The notes under the pieces are model-generated. The model was not told the origin of the DNA. It saw nothing but the letters and a program-made list of their open reading frames with translations, and made no database searches. Of a DNA stretch of 64,000 bases, positions 52,575 to 61,307 are shown piece after piece. The stretch is taken from the NCBI RefSeq assembly GCF_000784355.1, contig NZ_KN360928.1, positions 191,820 to 255,819 of the forward strand, given 5' to 3'. The position numbers and the translations under genes are program-made. Source of the DNA: Methanolacinia paynteri (GTDB taxonomy: Archaea; Halobacteriota; Methanomicrobia; Methanomicrobiales; Methanomicrobiaceae). The stretch's first letter is position 1. Each line of letters begins with the position of its first letter.

Positions 52575-53819
52575 TTATTCCGAATCTTCACCAACAGACA
52601 GTTCTGAAAAAATCATGATCGTGTTTCCTTCGGAATTCATGAGTTTCAAATTCCCGCCGGCAATCGAATATTCTGCTGTAGTCTCAAGAAGAGACAGGTA
52701 GCGTGATTCGAGATCCATCTTCCCCTCACAGTACATCTCCGTCATCCCGATCATTCCGAAGGTAAGCGATCGGTTTCCGTCAGTTTCGTAATCAGAAAAA
52801 TAGGTGTTGCAGCCGGCATTTCCGCCTGCCTTCCCGTCTTCAAGCTTCAACGTTATTTCCATATCAGCAGGCATGAAGACCGTCGCATTATCCTTATCGT
52901 AATATGACGCCAGGTACCATCCGATGCCTTCAGGGGATCTCCTTTCGAACATGAGGGATTCAGCCCCTAAAAAGTTCAGGAGGTAAAGTTTATCCTCGTT
53001 TACATATGCACCGCCAATAAGTTCAAGATCATCAATATACCTGTATTCAGTCTCAAGCCCCTCCCCGGCCGGGCATATATTCCCTTCCGTTTCGATTTCG
53101 CCTATGGTAAGCCTCCCCTTTTCAAGTGAGTAATCCGTATAATAATTCTTGCACCCTGAATACCCGGAGAGTTCCCCGTCTTCACCGAAAGTCAGTGTTA
53201 CAGTTACGTTTCCGGAATAACCGCTTTGGGGATTCCCGTCAATATCGGGGTAAAGATACCATGTGTACCCGACAACATCTCCGGGATCCGCCATGCGGCC
53301 GTGATTAAGCCTGTCCGGCTCTTTTCCCGAATCTACGAATACAAGCATTTCATTGTCGTCGGAATCGGCGAACACGAGCTTTCCGTCGAGAATATATGCC
53401 CTGCTCGCGTTTGTCAGTCGTTCAAGGAAATGTTTTTCGACCCCCATTACATCGAATTCCATCATATCTTTATCACTGCGTATGCACTCCTTATCCGTAT
53501 GGAAAAGTGATACTATCGAGATACTCCCTTCATCAAGGAAGTATGCAGAAGAATACCCGTTGCAGCCCGCAGAACCTGCAATTAGTCCAGGATTGATACA
53601 TTCGAGATCCACCTCAATGTCATCCGGAACATAGACCCGTCCCTCTTCTGTCAAGTAATATTCCAGATTCCAGACTGCAGACCGGAGATCAGACTGGTTT
53701 GCCGGAACCCACTCAGCGTTGCCCGGAGAGCTCCCGGTACACCCGGAGGCAAATACAAACGCAAGGCCGATCAACAGAACAAAAACCCCTGCCGGCTTTA
53801 ATTTAAAATTTACATGCAA
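52575..53819 (-). CDS. Lipoprotein with three META domains
   Basis: A 414-residue exported protein with a signal segment (VFVLLIGLAFVFASGC, lipobox ASGC). Three META/HslJ-type beta domains of about 110 residues follow, each with a strand, a G..GCN.Y or GCKNYY centre, a later C, and a closing L...G..L.F motif. Examples: IAGSAGCNGYSSAYF, LSGYSGCKNYYTDY and AGGNAGCNTYFSDY. In bacteria META proteins are linked to heat or envelope stress. The start is TTG at 53819, the only in-frame choice, and it lies inside the palindrome at 53813-53839. The gene is probably transcribed alone. Confidence 0.85.
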   Translation of the reverse strand: MHVNFKLKPAGVFVLLIGLAFVFASGCTGSSPGNAEWVPANQSDLRSAVWNLEYYLTEEGRVYVPDDIEVDLECINPGLIAGSAGCNGYSSAYFLDEGSISIVSLFHTDKECIRSDKDMMEFDVMGVEKHFLERLTNASRAYILDGKLVFADSDDNEMLVFVDSGKEPDRLNHGRMADPGDVVGYTWYLYPDIDGNPQSGYSGNVTVTLTFGEDGELSGYSGCKNYYTDYSLEKGRLTIGEIETEGNICPAGEGLETEYRYIDDLELIGGAYVNEDKLYLLNFLGAESLMFERRSPEGIGWYLASYYDKDNATVFMPADMEITLKLEDGKAGGNAGCNTYFSDYETDGNRSLTFGMIGMTEMYCEGKMDLESRYLSLLETTAEYSIAGGNLKLMNSEGNTIMIFSELSVGEDSE

Positions 53820-53839
53820 ATCACTTTGTGATTTACATG
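53813..53839. promoter_or_regulatory. 27-bp inverted repeat over the META lipoprotein start
   Basis: CATGCAAATCAC (53813-53824) and GTGATTTACATG (53828-53839) are inverted around TTT, with one mismatch per 12-bp arm. On the minus strand the TTG start codon (53819-53817) lies within the arm nearer the gene. A protein bound here would cover the start, and as RNA it would form a hairpin hiding it. Either would repress expression (inference). Confidence 0.55.
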
Positions 53840-53949
53840 AAACATTCCATGGAACCTTCGTTTCATAAACGTTTTTGAGAATTATTCCAACCCCCTTTAT
53901 ATTTAGACAGAGGCAGGAATGTATTAAAATATCCCGATCCGATCCGTTT

Positions 53950-54594
53950 TTAATCCGTCTTTTTATCAGGAGAGTAAATCCTCTTCATCAGGACACTAAT
54001 CAGATACATTACTACCGGGATCAGGAGGAAGAGATATGTCGAATTTGATGCCGAAACCAGATTTGCATAGGCTATGATAATTATACTGATAAAAGGAATC
54101 ATCATCCCGCGTGCAATACCGGACATATAAGCCTCCCTTGATACATTCTCAGAAACAAGCCTCCCCTTCCCTGCTATATAGATCCACGAAGCTGTGGTCA
54201 GAAGGCCTATCATGCAGAGGTTTCCTGCATAAAAAGTAACTGCAAGCGGATACTCTGCATATGTTCCGACGAGATCCGTTGTAAACGGTACAAGAGCAAC
54301 AAAAAAGAGTGTCAGAACGTTGAGCCATATAAATACCTTGTCGACATGCGTGATGTAGTTGACCTGCCTGTGGTGAGCCATCCAGAAAGATATCAGCACG
54401 AAAAATGCGATCGCGTAATGAAGGATCTGGGGAAAAGTCACGGCAAGAGAGTCTATGAACCGCCCGTCGGCACCAACAGGGGGGAGTTCATCCACATCGA
54501 TGGTAAGCACTGCAAGCGTAAGTGCAATAGCGTATATTCCGTCCGTTAAAGCCTCAATTCTGTTCTTACCAAGAACTCTTGTCCTTTCACTCAT
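53950..54594 (-). CDS. TMEM175-family (DUF1211) potassium channel homologue
   Basis: A 214-residue membrane protein with six helices, the single-repeat form found in archaea and bacteria. Helix 1 carries the conserved RIEALTDGIYAIALTLAVLTI, corresponding to the family's R..EAFSDG.FAI..TL filter motif, with T in place of S before D. The rest (FFVLISFWMAHHRQVNYI, LFFVALVPFTTDLVG) also matches. These proteins conduct potassium. The gene begins four bases after the stop of the exonuclease-like gene, so the two are co-transcribed. Confidence 0.92.
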   Translation of the reverse strand: MSERTRVLGKNRIEALTDGIYAIALTLAVLTIDVDELPPVGADGRFIDSLAVTFPQILHYAIAFFVLISFWMAHHRQVNYITHVDKVFIWLNVLTLFFVALVPFTTDLVGTYAEYPLAVTFYAGNLCMIGLLTTASWIYIAGKGRLVSENVSREAYMSGIARGMMIPFISIIIIAYANLVSASNSTYLFLLIPVVMYLISVLMKRIYSPDKKTD

Positions 54595-54598
54595 TACC

Positions 54599-55318
54599 TC
54601 ACCTTATATCCCCGCATTTTTTCATATGATCGATCGTCTTTTCGGTAAAGTCCCTGGTATCGTGGAAATATTCGCGGCACAGAAGGAATATTCTGGCGGC
54701 ATCGCCGAGAGCCCTGTGGTTCTTGAACAGGTGCCTTTTTCGTCCCGGTATCTGATACCTGAAATTCGACGAAACAATCTCATTCCCTTCAACTTTAAAA
54801 CTATGCGCCACCGAAAGTTTGTCCAGCGAAGGGAGGGTTCTGATCACCGGACACTCTTTTTTAACTATCCTCTGGAGATCGTTGAGTTCATATCCCGAGA
54901 GATCATATGCGGCATGTTTGAAGATAGACTTCTCCATCGAATCGGAAAAAAACCAGAACGACGATATTTCGAACTCACGTTCAAGATATGCCATATAATC
55001 CTTAACCGATCTGTGCACCTCATTGAATGCGCCGATACTCCTCCTAATCTCACCGGTCCCGGCCCTGTACCTTCTGTCATATTTAATATCGTAAAGATCT
55101 TTTCCCTGGTTGACCACGACCACTGAAAAACCTGTTTTCACACCGTTCCCGTCGACAACATTCTTTCTGACTACGAGATCTATATCGGATAAAAACTTCT
55201 TCTGCCTGTATGATACAATGTCTGTGTCGGGATCGTAAAGGACCACTCCGATCTCGGTCGGGATATTTATCTGCCTCCCTTTGATCCCGTAGACCTGACC
55301 GGCCTCAAAGTCAAGCAT
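54599..55318 (-). CDS. DEDDh exonuclease-like protein
   Basis: A 239-residue protein I assign to the DnaQ-like 3'-5' exonuclease fold from its motifs. D3 and E5 in MLDFEAG form the first DxE, followed by PTEIGVVLYDP; D126 lies in FFSDSMEKSIF, the second Asp site; SLDKLSVAHSF resembles the helix before motif III; and H201 with D206 in HRALGDAARIF is the HxxxxD signature. All catalytic residues seem present. A charged insertion (about 40-110) makes it unlike typical bacterial members. It precedes the TMEM175 gene in one operon. Substrate unknown. Confidence 0.68.
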   Translation of the reverse strand: MLDFEAGQVYGIKGRQINIPTEIGVVLYDPDTDIVSYRQKKFLSDIDLVVRKNVVDGNGVKTGFSVVVVNQGKDLYDIKYDRRYRAGTGEIRRSIGAFNEVHRSVKDYMAYLEREFEISSFWFFSDSMEKSIFKHAAYDLSGYELNDLQRIVKKECPVIRTLPSLDKLSVAHSFKVEGNEIVSSNFRYQIPGRKRHLFKNHRALGDAARIFLLCREYFHDTRDFTEKTIDHMKKCGDIR

Positions 55319-55380
55319 TGCCGAGCAGGCCAGACGAACACCTCATAAATATTTATCGCAGGAAAATGAAAAAAAATCTC

Positions 55381-56181
55381 CTATAGGCCCTCAAGAATAT
55401 CCTGGTAATTTTCTATACTCTGCTGGTAACTTCCGACAATCTTGGATGCAACAAGAGCATATGCAAGAGGATCCAGCTCTACTGCTTTATTATAAGCCTC
55501 AACAGCCTTCATATTCGACTGGTACGCATTGAAGTTGTATTTATTGACCCTCTCGGAAGGGTCCTTGCCGAGATCGGCGTAGAGATCCTTAAGCTGCCCC
55601 TGTTCGTACATCGACTTGAAAAGGTAAGCATCGCCAAGACCGATCCATGACTTCGAACTATTAGGTTCAAGGGCGGTCATCTTCAGGTAACAGTCTATCG
55701 CCTCGTCATACCGCTGAAGCTTTATCAGAACCTGGCCCCGGCTATAGAGAGTATCCGCAGTAGGGTCCTCGATATACATTTGAGTATAATATTCCTCGAG
55801 TTTGCCGTAGGCATCCACCGCTTCGCTCGTATTGCCGGCTTTGATAGTCAGAGAAGCAAGATTCTGCCAGTCCTCCTTCGTGGCCTCTTCAGGTATATCA
55901 TATACTATATACCTCTGGAGTTCCAGCGCCTCATCCTGATTGCCCGTCTCGGTAAGGATCTTTGCCTTGACAGCGAGTGCATCCCTGTTGTCGGGTTCAT
56001 CCTCCAGGACCCATTCGCACATTGACAGTGCAAAATCATACTTTTTGGAATCATGAAAACTCTCGGCGAGACCGACACCGATATCGGTTTTAAGGTCGGA
56101 TTTCCCGAAAATAAAGCCGAACGACAGGAACACCAGAATGACAATTACAGCAATGACCAGAAATATTTGCCATAACTTCAT
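55381..56181 (-). CDS. Membrane-anchored TPR protein
   Basis: A 266-residue protein. An N-terminal helix (FLVIAVIVILVFLSFGFIFG) anchors it, followed by about six tetratricopeptide repeats. Repeats show the A.....A......P pattern, for example DFALSMCEWVLEDEPDNRDALAVKAKIL and YDEAIDCYLKMTALEPNSS, plus YNKAVELDPLAYALV near the end. TPRs mediate protein contacts. It is transcribed away from the divergent pilin-like gene, with 90 bases between the starts. No partner is evident. Confidence 0.88.
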   Translation of the reverse strand: MKLWQIFLVIAVIVILVFLSFGFIFGKSDLKTDIGVGLAESFHDSKKYDFALSMCEWVLEDEPDNRDALAVKAKILTETGNQDEALELQRYIVYDIPEEATKEDWQNLASLTIKAGNTSEAVDAYGKLEEYYTQMYIEDPTADTLYSRGQVLIKLQRYDEAIDCYLKMTALEPNSSKSWIGLGDAYLFKSMYEQGQLKDLYADLGKDPSERVNKYNFNAYQSNMKAVEAYNKAVELDPLAYALVASKIVGSYQQSIENYQDILEGL

Positions 56182-56271
56182 AAGAATAATTTACAATCGG
56201 TATTCTTATTCTGTTCGATATTCGTACATTCAAACAGGAAGATAAAAAAAGAACAAAAATTATCCTTTATT

Positions 56272-56913
56272 ATGAGACGATGCCGCACCACGGAAGGCCT
56301 TACCGGTCTTGAGATTATTATCATCATTGCAGTTCTTCTCATCTTCATGTACATCGCAGCATCGGCGATCACCGGCGCTTACGGAACGACAGAGAAGAAG
56401 GAAGGCGGCATGGTCGTCAATGCGGTCACCCCCGAATCGGAGATCCTTGTTATCGACGGGGAGACGGACGGCATCCAGGACACCGGAGGTGCTGTTATGA
56501 GCGTAAACCTGATCTGCGAAGATTCCGATCCGTCATCGATGGGAAGCTGCCTGATCCCCGTACGGCTTCTTGTCGGGAGCACCGGAAGCATCGATATAAC
56601 GACAGTGAAGGTATTATTTAATCATAATTCTGTTACCGAGACACTTCCGTTTACAGCAGCCGGCACCATAAGCAAACCGGCATGGACCGTAGCCGACAGG
56701 AGCAGCGTTATACCTCTCCTGGATGCGGACGAGGACCTCTCCCTTGAAGCGAACGAGATTTTTACGCTCCTGATCTACCCGGAAAATCCCGTTCCTGCAG
56801 AAGATTTCTTTACAATAACAATATCGGCAGAGAAGATGACTCCGCTTGTACAGGAGTTCAGGGTTCCGCCGTCGATCAGGTCCCAGAGGATTGTTGAACT
56901 ATTTCGGGAATGA
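56272..56913 (+). CDS. Archaellin/type IV pilin-like protein
   Basis: A 213-residue protein with a class III signal: basic MRRCRTTEG directly before LTGLEIIIIIAVLLIFMYIAASA. Cleavage after EG and the TGLE motif recall archaellins and archaeal pilins. The extracellular part is beta-rich with VMSVNLICEDSDPSS and MGSCLIPVRLLVGSTGSIDI, plus two cysteines that could form a disulphide. It is longer and more acidic than a simple pilin. It is followed after three bases by the OB-like gene. No archaellum operon genes (arlCDEFGHIJ) are in the window, so it may be a stand-alone pilin. Confidence 0.7.
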   Translation: MRRCRTTEGLTGLEIIIIIAVLLIFMYIAASAITGAYGTTEKKEGGMVVNAVTPESEILVIDGETDGIQDTGGAVMSVNLICEDSDPSSMGSCLIPVRLLVGSTGSIDITTVKVLFNHNSVTETLPFTAAGTISKPAWTVADRSSVIPLLDADEDLSLEANEIFTLLIYPENPVPAEDFFTITISAEKMTPLVQEFRVPPSIRSQRIVELFRE

Positions 56914-56916
56914 ATT

Positions 56917-57303
56917 ATGAGGATCGTATTCGGGAAAGAGGAAAAGATCGGACTAATGCTTTTGCTCGCGGTAATCGCCATATCCGGTGTGATCTTCATT
57001 GTCCTGGATAACGCAGGAAAAGAGAGCTTCGCATCCGCATACAGCCCTTCCTCGGAGATCGGTGATCTCGTATCATACGACGGTGAGGCGGACGAGATAA
57101 TTTATACGAATACAGGCGGGCACTTAATCGTTAAGTCAGGAAATATAACGATTTTTATCAGGAACGGTGCAGGCCTGGACCCGGAGCCCGGAATGCTGAT
57201 TCACACAGTGGGCACAGTTGATATTTATAACGGGGAGCGGGAGATTTATGTCTCCGAACCGGCAGATGCCGGATTCATCAACAAAACCTCCGGGATTGAA
57301 TAG
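56917..57303 (+). CDS. Membrane-anchored OB-fold-like protein
   Basis: A 128-residue protein. Residues 10-29 (KIGLMLLLAVIAISGVIFIVL) make one membrane helix. The outside part has the strand order of an OB fold: SEIGDLVSYDGEADEIIYT, GGHLIVKSGNITIFIRNG, PGMLIHTVGTVDIY and GEREIYVSEPADAG. OB folds bind nucleic acid or oligosaccharide, and here it faces outside if the helix is an anchor. It starts three bases after the pilin-like gene, so the two form an operon and could act together at the surface (inference). Confidence 0.6.
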   Translation: MRIVFGKEEKIGLMLLLAVIAISGVIFIVLDNAGKESFASAYSPSSEIGDLVSYDGEADEIIYTNTGGHLIVKSGNITIFIRNGAGLDPEPGMLIHTVGTVDIYNGEREIYVSEPADAGFINKTSGIE

Positions 57304-57314
57304 ATTAAAGAAAT

Positions 57315-58079
57315 TCAGCTGAAGAGATCGTCGTCGTCACGCGTGAGTACAGACTGTCTCTTCGGCTTTTCCTCGGTCTTTGCCTTCTCTTCAGGGGCTG
57401 CTTCGGCAGGCTCCGGTTCTTCTTCAGAAGGTTCCTCGTCACTCCACCTTTTCGGGACAAGCTCCTTCTCGGGCATCTCGGGAAGCGTATCTCCTTCCGG
57501 AAAGAGTCCGCCGTCCGCCGGACTGTCCTTTCCTCTCTGGTCGGTATACCCGAAGCCCGTATAGAACGGATCTTTGTCCAGTTTGGAACCCTTTTTCGGT
57601 TCTTTTTCCTGTTCGGGCTCTTTAGAAAATGAACGTTCCGGAGACTCAAAAAGCTCATCCATCTCGTCCGAACCGAATGAGGAGCTTTTTTCAACCTTTT
57701 TCACCGGCCGTGAATATTCATCTCCTCTTTTCCCGGATGAAACCCTGCCGGCAGATACCATCTTTTCACGTTTTTTCTGGGTGGCTGATCCGAATCCCGT
57801 ATCGAATATATCGGAGTCTCCGCCGATGACTGAGCTTTTCTGTGAAACCTTCTCGTCTCTCGGTTTTGCCGACCCGAAACCGGTGTAGAACGGATCGTTG
57901 GATTCTTTTGTTTTGGATCTCTCCTGCCGGGATTCTGCCTTCTCTTCCTTCTTCACGACCTGACCAAAATCGTGTTCTTCCCTTTCCTTTCTGGGAAATT
58001 CGCCGCCCGTTATTTTTTTGCGGTGCCCTTCGACACCGTCACCATCGAAATCTCCTGAGATTATTTTTTCATGCGGCAT
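57315..58079 (-). CDS. Disordered protein with repeated FYTGFG motifs
   Basis: A 254-residue hydrophilic protein, rich in K, E, D, S and P, with no membrane segment and likely little fold. It carries the motif D-P-F-Y-T-G-F-G at 62-69 and 170-177 and D-I-F-D-T-G-F-G at 90-97. Similar acidic-aromatic words occur as DELFESP (141-147) and DDDDLFS at the end. Such repeated short motifs usually bind one partner several times. The partner is unknown. It converges with the OB-like gene 11 bases away. No family recognised. Confidence 0.6.
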   Translation of the reverse strand: MPHEKIISGDFDGDGVEGHRKKITGGEFPRKEREEHDFGQVVKKEEKAESRQERSKTKESNDPFYTGFGSAKPRDEKVSQKSSVIGGDSDIFDTGFGSATQKKREKMVSAGRVSSGKRGDEYSRPVKKVEKSSSFGSDEMDELFESPERSFSKEPEQEKEPKKGSKLDKDPFYTGFGYTDQRGKDSPADGGLFPEGDTLPEMPEKELVPKRWSDEEPSEEEPEPAEAAPEEKAKTEEKPKRQSVLTRDDDDLFS

Positions 58080-58154
58080 ATGGAACAGAGTATGGTTTTT
58101 ATCATCTATAAATTCTCGCGAAGATACTAAAAATGAAATATAAAGGCCCGATTG

Positions 58155-59318
58155 CTACTCTTTACAAAATCTTTCCGTGATTTCGTTGCCCACGGAGACT
58201 ATTCCGCAGAGTTCCCCCGTCCTGTCGAATATGCCGCTGTTGGTCCAGCTTATAAGAACTGTACGGCCGTCTTTTGTTATATTTTCATTTTCGTTGTTTG
58301 TGAACGAACCCGGGTCCCTGGCGATCTGGGCAATCAGCCCACCCAGATCCTTTCCGCTATTATCCCTGGCGGAGACTATGGTGCCAACAAGGTTTCTGCC
58401 CAGCACCTCGGATTTTTCATACCCGAAAAATTTCTCCGCAAAAGAATTGAAATATGTCAGAATCCCGTCAGGAGTCCATTTAATAATTATTGAACTGGCA
58501 TTCTCGATGATCTGGGACAATTCGTCCTCACCGGGACCGCTGCCGGATTCCATAATATTTTTTTCTCCGGGGATTTCGCCGGCCTTAATAAAAAGAGCCA
58601 TATCACCCCTGAATGCTATTCTCCTGATTTTAAAACGCAGTCTTAAGGTGGCTCCGTCAGATCTCACAACCCCGGAATCGACGTAGTTTTCATCTCCCGG
58701 CTGAAGAGAGGCGACAAGCATCAGACGATGTTCATCATCGCCAATTCCTATGTCAGCCAGCATAAGATCATTTTCCCCGGCCTCTTTCAAACCCAGAAGA
58801 GATAGGAATGTCTTGTTTGCAATAACAGACGAGTCAGGGGATTTACCTGTGATGAAGGTGGGCTCCTTCAGCTCTTCAAGCAGAATCCTGTAGGTCTCAT
58901 CCTCATTTTCGATGAAATTCTCCGCCTTTCTCCCCGCAACAGCATGAACTACTTTATGTATCAGTTCCGCGAACTGAACACCGGGATCGCCTCCTTTCTG
59001 GACATAAAAATCGACACCGCTTTTAACAGCTTCAATAAATACCTCTTCCCTTCCCCGTCCGGTGAATATAATAAATGGTATATTGCCGTAGTCTCTCCTT
59101 ACTGCGATAAGCAGTTCCAGGCCGTCCATATCGGGCATCTGGTAATCAGAAATAATTGCATCAAATTTTTCCTCCTTTAAAAGCTCAAGTGCAGTGAAGC
59201 CTGATTCCGCAACCGTGACATTGCAGATACCACTCCTTTCAAGATAGATCTTTCCTATATCCAGAAGAGAAGGCTCATCATCCACATAGAGGACTAAGAG
59301 AGGAGACATTAAACTCAT
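58155..59318 (-). CDS. Response regulator receiver with two PAS domains
   Basis: A 387-residue soluble protein. Residues 1-125 form a receiver: LVLYVDDEPS with D13/D14, D58 in ISDYQMPDMDG as phospho-acceptor, T86 in IFTGRG and K108 in VQKGG. PAS 1 follows (about 145-250) and PAS 2 (about 270-385, ending in GTIVSARDNSGK and LVSIGNEIT-like sequence). It has no DNA-binding or kinase output. The start may instead be the ATG at 59309: a TATA-like ATTTATAG lies about 27 bases before it, as for a leaderless message. It may receive phosphate from the kinase at 23137. Confidence 0.88.
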   Translation of the reverse strand: MSLMSPLLVLYVDDEPSLLDIGKIYLERSGICNVTVAESGFTALELLKEEKFDAIISDYQMPDMDGLELLIAVRRDYGNIPFIIFTGRGREEVFIEAVKSGVDFYVQKGGDPGVQFAELIHKVVHAVAGRKAENFIENEDETYRILLEELKEPTFITGKSPDSSVIANKTFLSLLGLKEAGENDLMLADIGIGDDEHRLMLVASLQPGDENYVDSGVVRSDGATLRLRFKIRRIAFRGDMALFIKAGEIPGEKNIMESGSGPGEDELSQIIENASSIIIKWTPDGILTYFNSFAEKFFGYEKSEVLGRNLVGTIVSARDNSGKDLGGLIAQIARDPGSFTNNENENITKDGRTVLISWTNSGIFDRTGELCGIVSVGNEITERFCKE

Positions 59319-59420
59319 ATTTATTGAAACCGCTATAAATTTTTTTCATTTTTATTCAAAATATGGAAATAGTTTTGATTTTTTTATCTGAAAATCGCCC
59401 GGCCGGAGGCTAAAAAAGTT

Positions 59421-60950
59421 TTATCCGCCTGAGATCACAGGTTCGAAGGCCCACGCAGGCATCTCGACGCCAAAGCCCAAAACCCACATGAATACGGTGA
59501 ACATGAATATTACAAGCAGAATTATTCCAATGATGTTAAGCACCCATCCTGCCTTTATCATGTCTTTTATATTGATATAACCGGACCCGTAGGCAACGGC
59601 ATTCGGGGGCGTTGCAACAGGAAGCATGAACGCCATCGAGCAGGCGAAAGTCGCCGTCAGCATGAGAATATACGGGTGGACCTCCATACTTACTGCCGTA
59701 ATTGCCATTATGGGCATCATAACCCCGGCAATAGCAGTATTTGAAGTGACCTCGGTCAGCAGCGAAACAAGGATCGCGACTATCAGCACTGCAATAACGA
59801 TATGTATGGTGTGTATAAATCCGAGACGCTCGATAATCTCATTGGCCAGTCCGCTTGCTATGAACGCCTTTGAAAGACAGATCCCCCCGCCGAAGAGTAT
59901 CAGAATTCCCCAGGGAATCTTCTTTGCCCATTCCCAGTTCATCGTATAGATCCCCTCCGACCTGCTTACGGGAAGAAGGAAGAGCAGTATGGCGCCGGCT
60001 ATGGCAATGGTCGAATCGCCGACACCGGGAAGAAAAGTATTGATTCCCGGAATTACGATATCGCCGATATTCTTCTGCGACCTTAGAATCCATGCGACAG
60101 CCGTTCCCGTGAATACCAGCAGGGTCCACTTTTCGCCTTTGCTCATGGCCCCGAGTGCCGAGATCTTCTCCTCGATTATGTCTTTTCCGGCCGAGATCTT
60201 CTCGGGAAGGTCCCTGTATGCCCCGTATGTCAGCCATAGCCATCCGATAGGTAAGAATACACAGGAAAGCGGCAGGGCGAAGAGCATCCATGTAGAGAAA
60301 TCAATCGGAGGCGCAGCGGGGAAGATCGCCTGCATCTGAGCTATAAAGAAACCGTTGGGAGGGGTCCCGATGATGGTCGCCATCCCGCCGATTGTTGCGG
60401 CGTAGGCGATCGATATTACGATGCACTCGGAAAAATTTCTCTGTTTCAGGTCCATCTCTTCAAGCTTTGTCTCGATATTCGGGAGTATGGTTGCAATTAT
60501 CGCAATTGCAATCGGGATCATCATCATGGCGGTCGCGGTATTGGAGATCCACATTGACAAAAATGCAGTTGCAATCATAAACCCGAGGATGAGCCTCCGC
60601 GGAGAAGAGCCGGTTTTTCTGATTATATGAAGTGCTATTCGTTCATGCAGACCCCAGCGCTGCATGGACATTGCTATTATAAAACCGCCCATAAACAGAA
60701 AGATGACTTTGTCCCCGTAAGCGCTGCAGGCTTCGGCGGGAGTGAGAACTCCAAGCAGGGGAAAAAGCACGATGGGAATAAGTGCGGTCGCCTGAATCGG
60801 TATCGCCTCGGTTACCCACCATACGATCATAAGGGCTGTAACCGCTGCAGCATATTTTGCCTCAACGGGAAATGCCGAAGGGTCGACAGGATATAATACG
60901 ATGATAATAAAAGCTAGTATCCCGATAATCCGGCCCAGGGTCTTTTTCAT
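59421..60950 (-). CDS. DASS-family anion/dicarboxylate symporter
   Basis: A 509-residue transporter of the divalent anion:sodium symporter family (SLC13-like) with about 12 helices. Family motifs: SMWISNTATAMMMIPIAIAI (the SNT sodium/substrate loop), GGMATIIGTPPNGFF (second hairpin loop), and in the second half TEVTSNTAIAGVMMP and MLPVATPPNAVAYGSG. It could import dicarboxylates, sulfate or phosphate; the sequence does not decide. It is divergent from the methyltransferase gene across a 357-base gap. Confidence 0.93.
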   Translation of the reverse strand: MKKTLGRIIGILAFIIIVLYPVDPSAFPVEAKYAAAVTALMIVWWVTEAIPIQATALIPIVLFPLLGVLTPAEACSAYGDKVIFLFMGGFIIAMSMQRWGLHERIALHIIRKTGSSPRRLILGFMIATAFLSMWISNTATAMMMIPIAIAIIATILPNIETKLEEMDLKQRNFSECIVISIAYAATIGGMATIIGTPPNGFFIAQMQAIFPAAPPIDFSTWMLFALPLSCVFLPIGWLWLTYGAYRDLPEKISAGKDIIEEKISALGAMSKGEKWTLLVFTGTAVAWILRSQKNIGDIVIPGINTFLPGVGDSTIAIAGAILLFLLPVSRSEGIYTMNWEWAKKIPWGILILFGGGICLSKAFIASGLANEIIERLGFIHTIHIVIAVLIVAILVSLLTEVTSNTAIAGVMMPIMAITAVSMEVHPYILMLTATFACSMAFMLPVATPPNAVAYGSGYINIKDMIKAGWVLNIIGIILLVIFMFTVFMWVLGFGVEMPAWAFEPVISGG

Positions 60951-61307
60951 ACTTTAGATCATTGAGTTTAAAATTATAAATAAAGTCCTTTTTACATTAA
61001 AGCAAAATTCAGGACTTTTTTTTAATTTAAAGAATAATTGTCAATAATTTCAATACGATTGCCGGATAATGCCCCAATAATTTACAATAAACAAGAATAA
61101 TCCATGCGATATGGGATTTAACCGATTTTCTCAGTTGTTTCTTATTATTTCCGACCGACTGCATATTGCCGGATACAATGCCCCATTCAATGGTGAATCC
61201 TTAAAATCCGGCCCCTGCATAGAACGGGTGCACCATAACATAAATGCCGTATAGGCAACCAATAATAATCGGTAAAAACCGGATTGAATTCCGGCGGTAG
61301 ATAGCTA
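60951..61307. repeat. Divergent intergenic region with direct repeats
   Basis: This AT-rich 357-base gap separates the symporter (minus) from the methyltransferase (plus). It contains two related words: ATTGCCGGATA-ATGCCCCA at 61058-61076 and the same with a two-base insert (CA) at 61165-61185, 107 bases apart. These may be regulator sites. A further CCGG-rich stretch (61207-61216) and GCCGTATAGGC (61247-61257) follow. No gene-like frame was seen. Confidence 0.45.
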
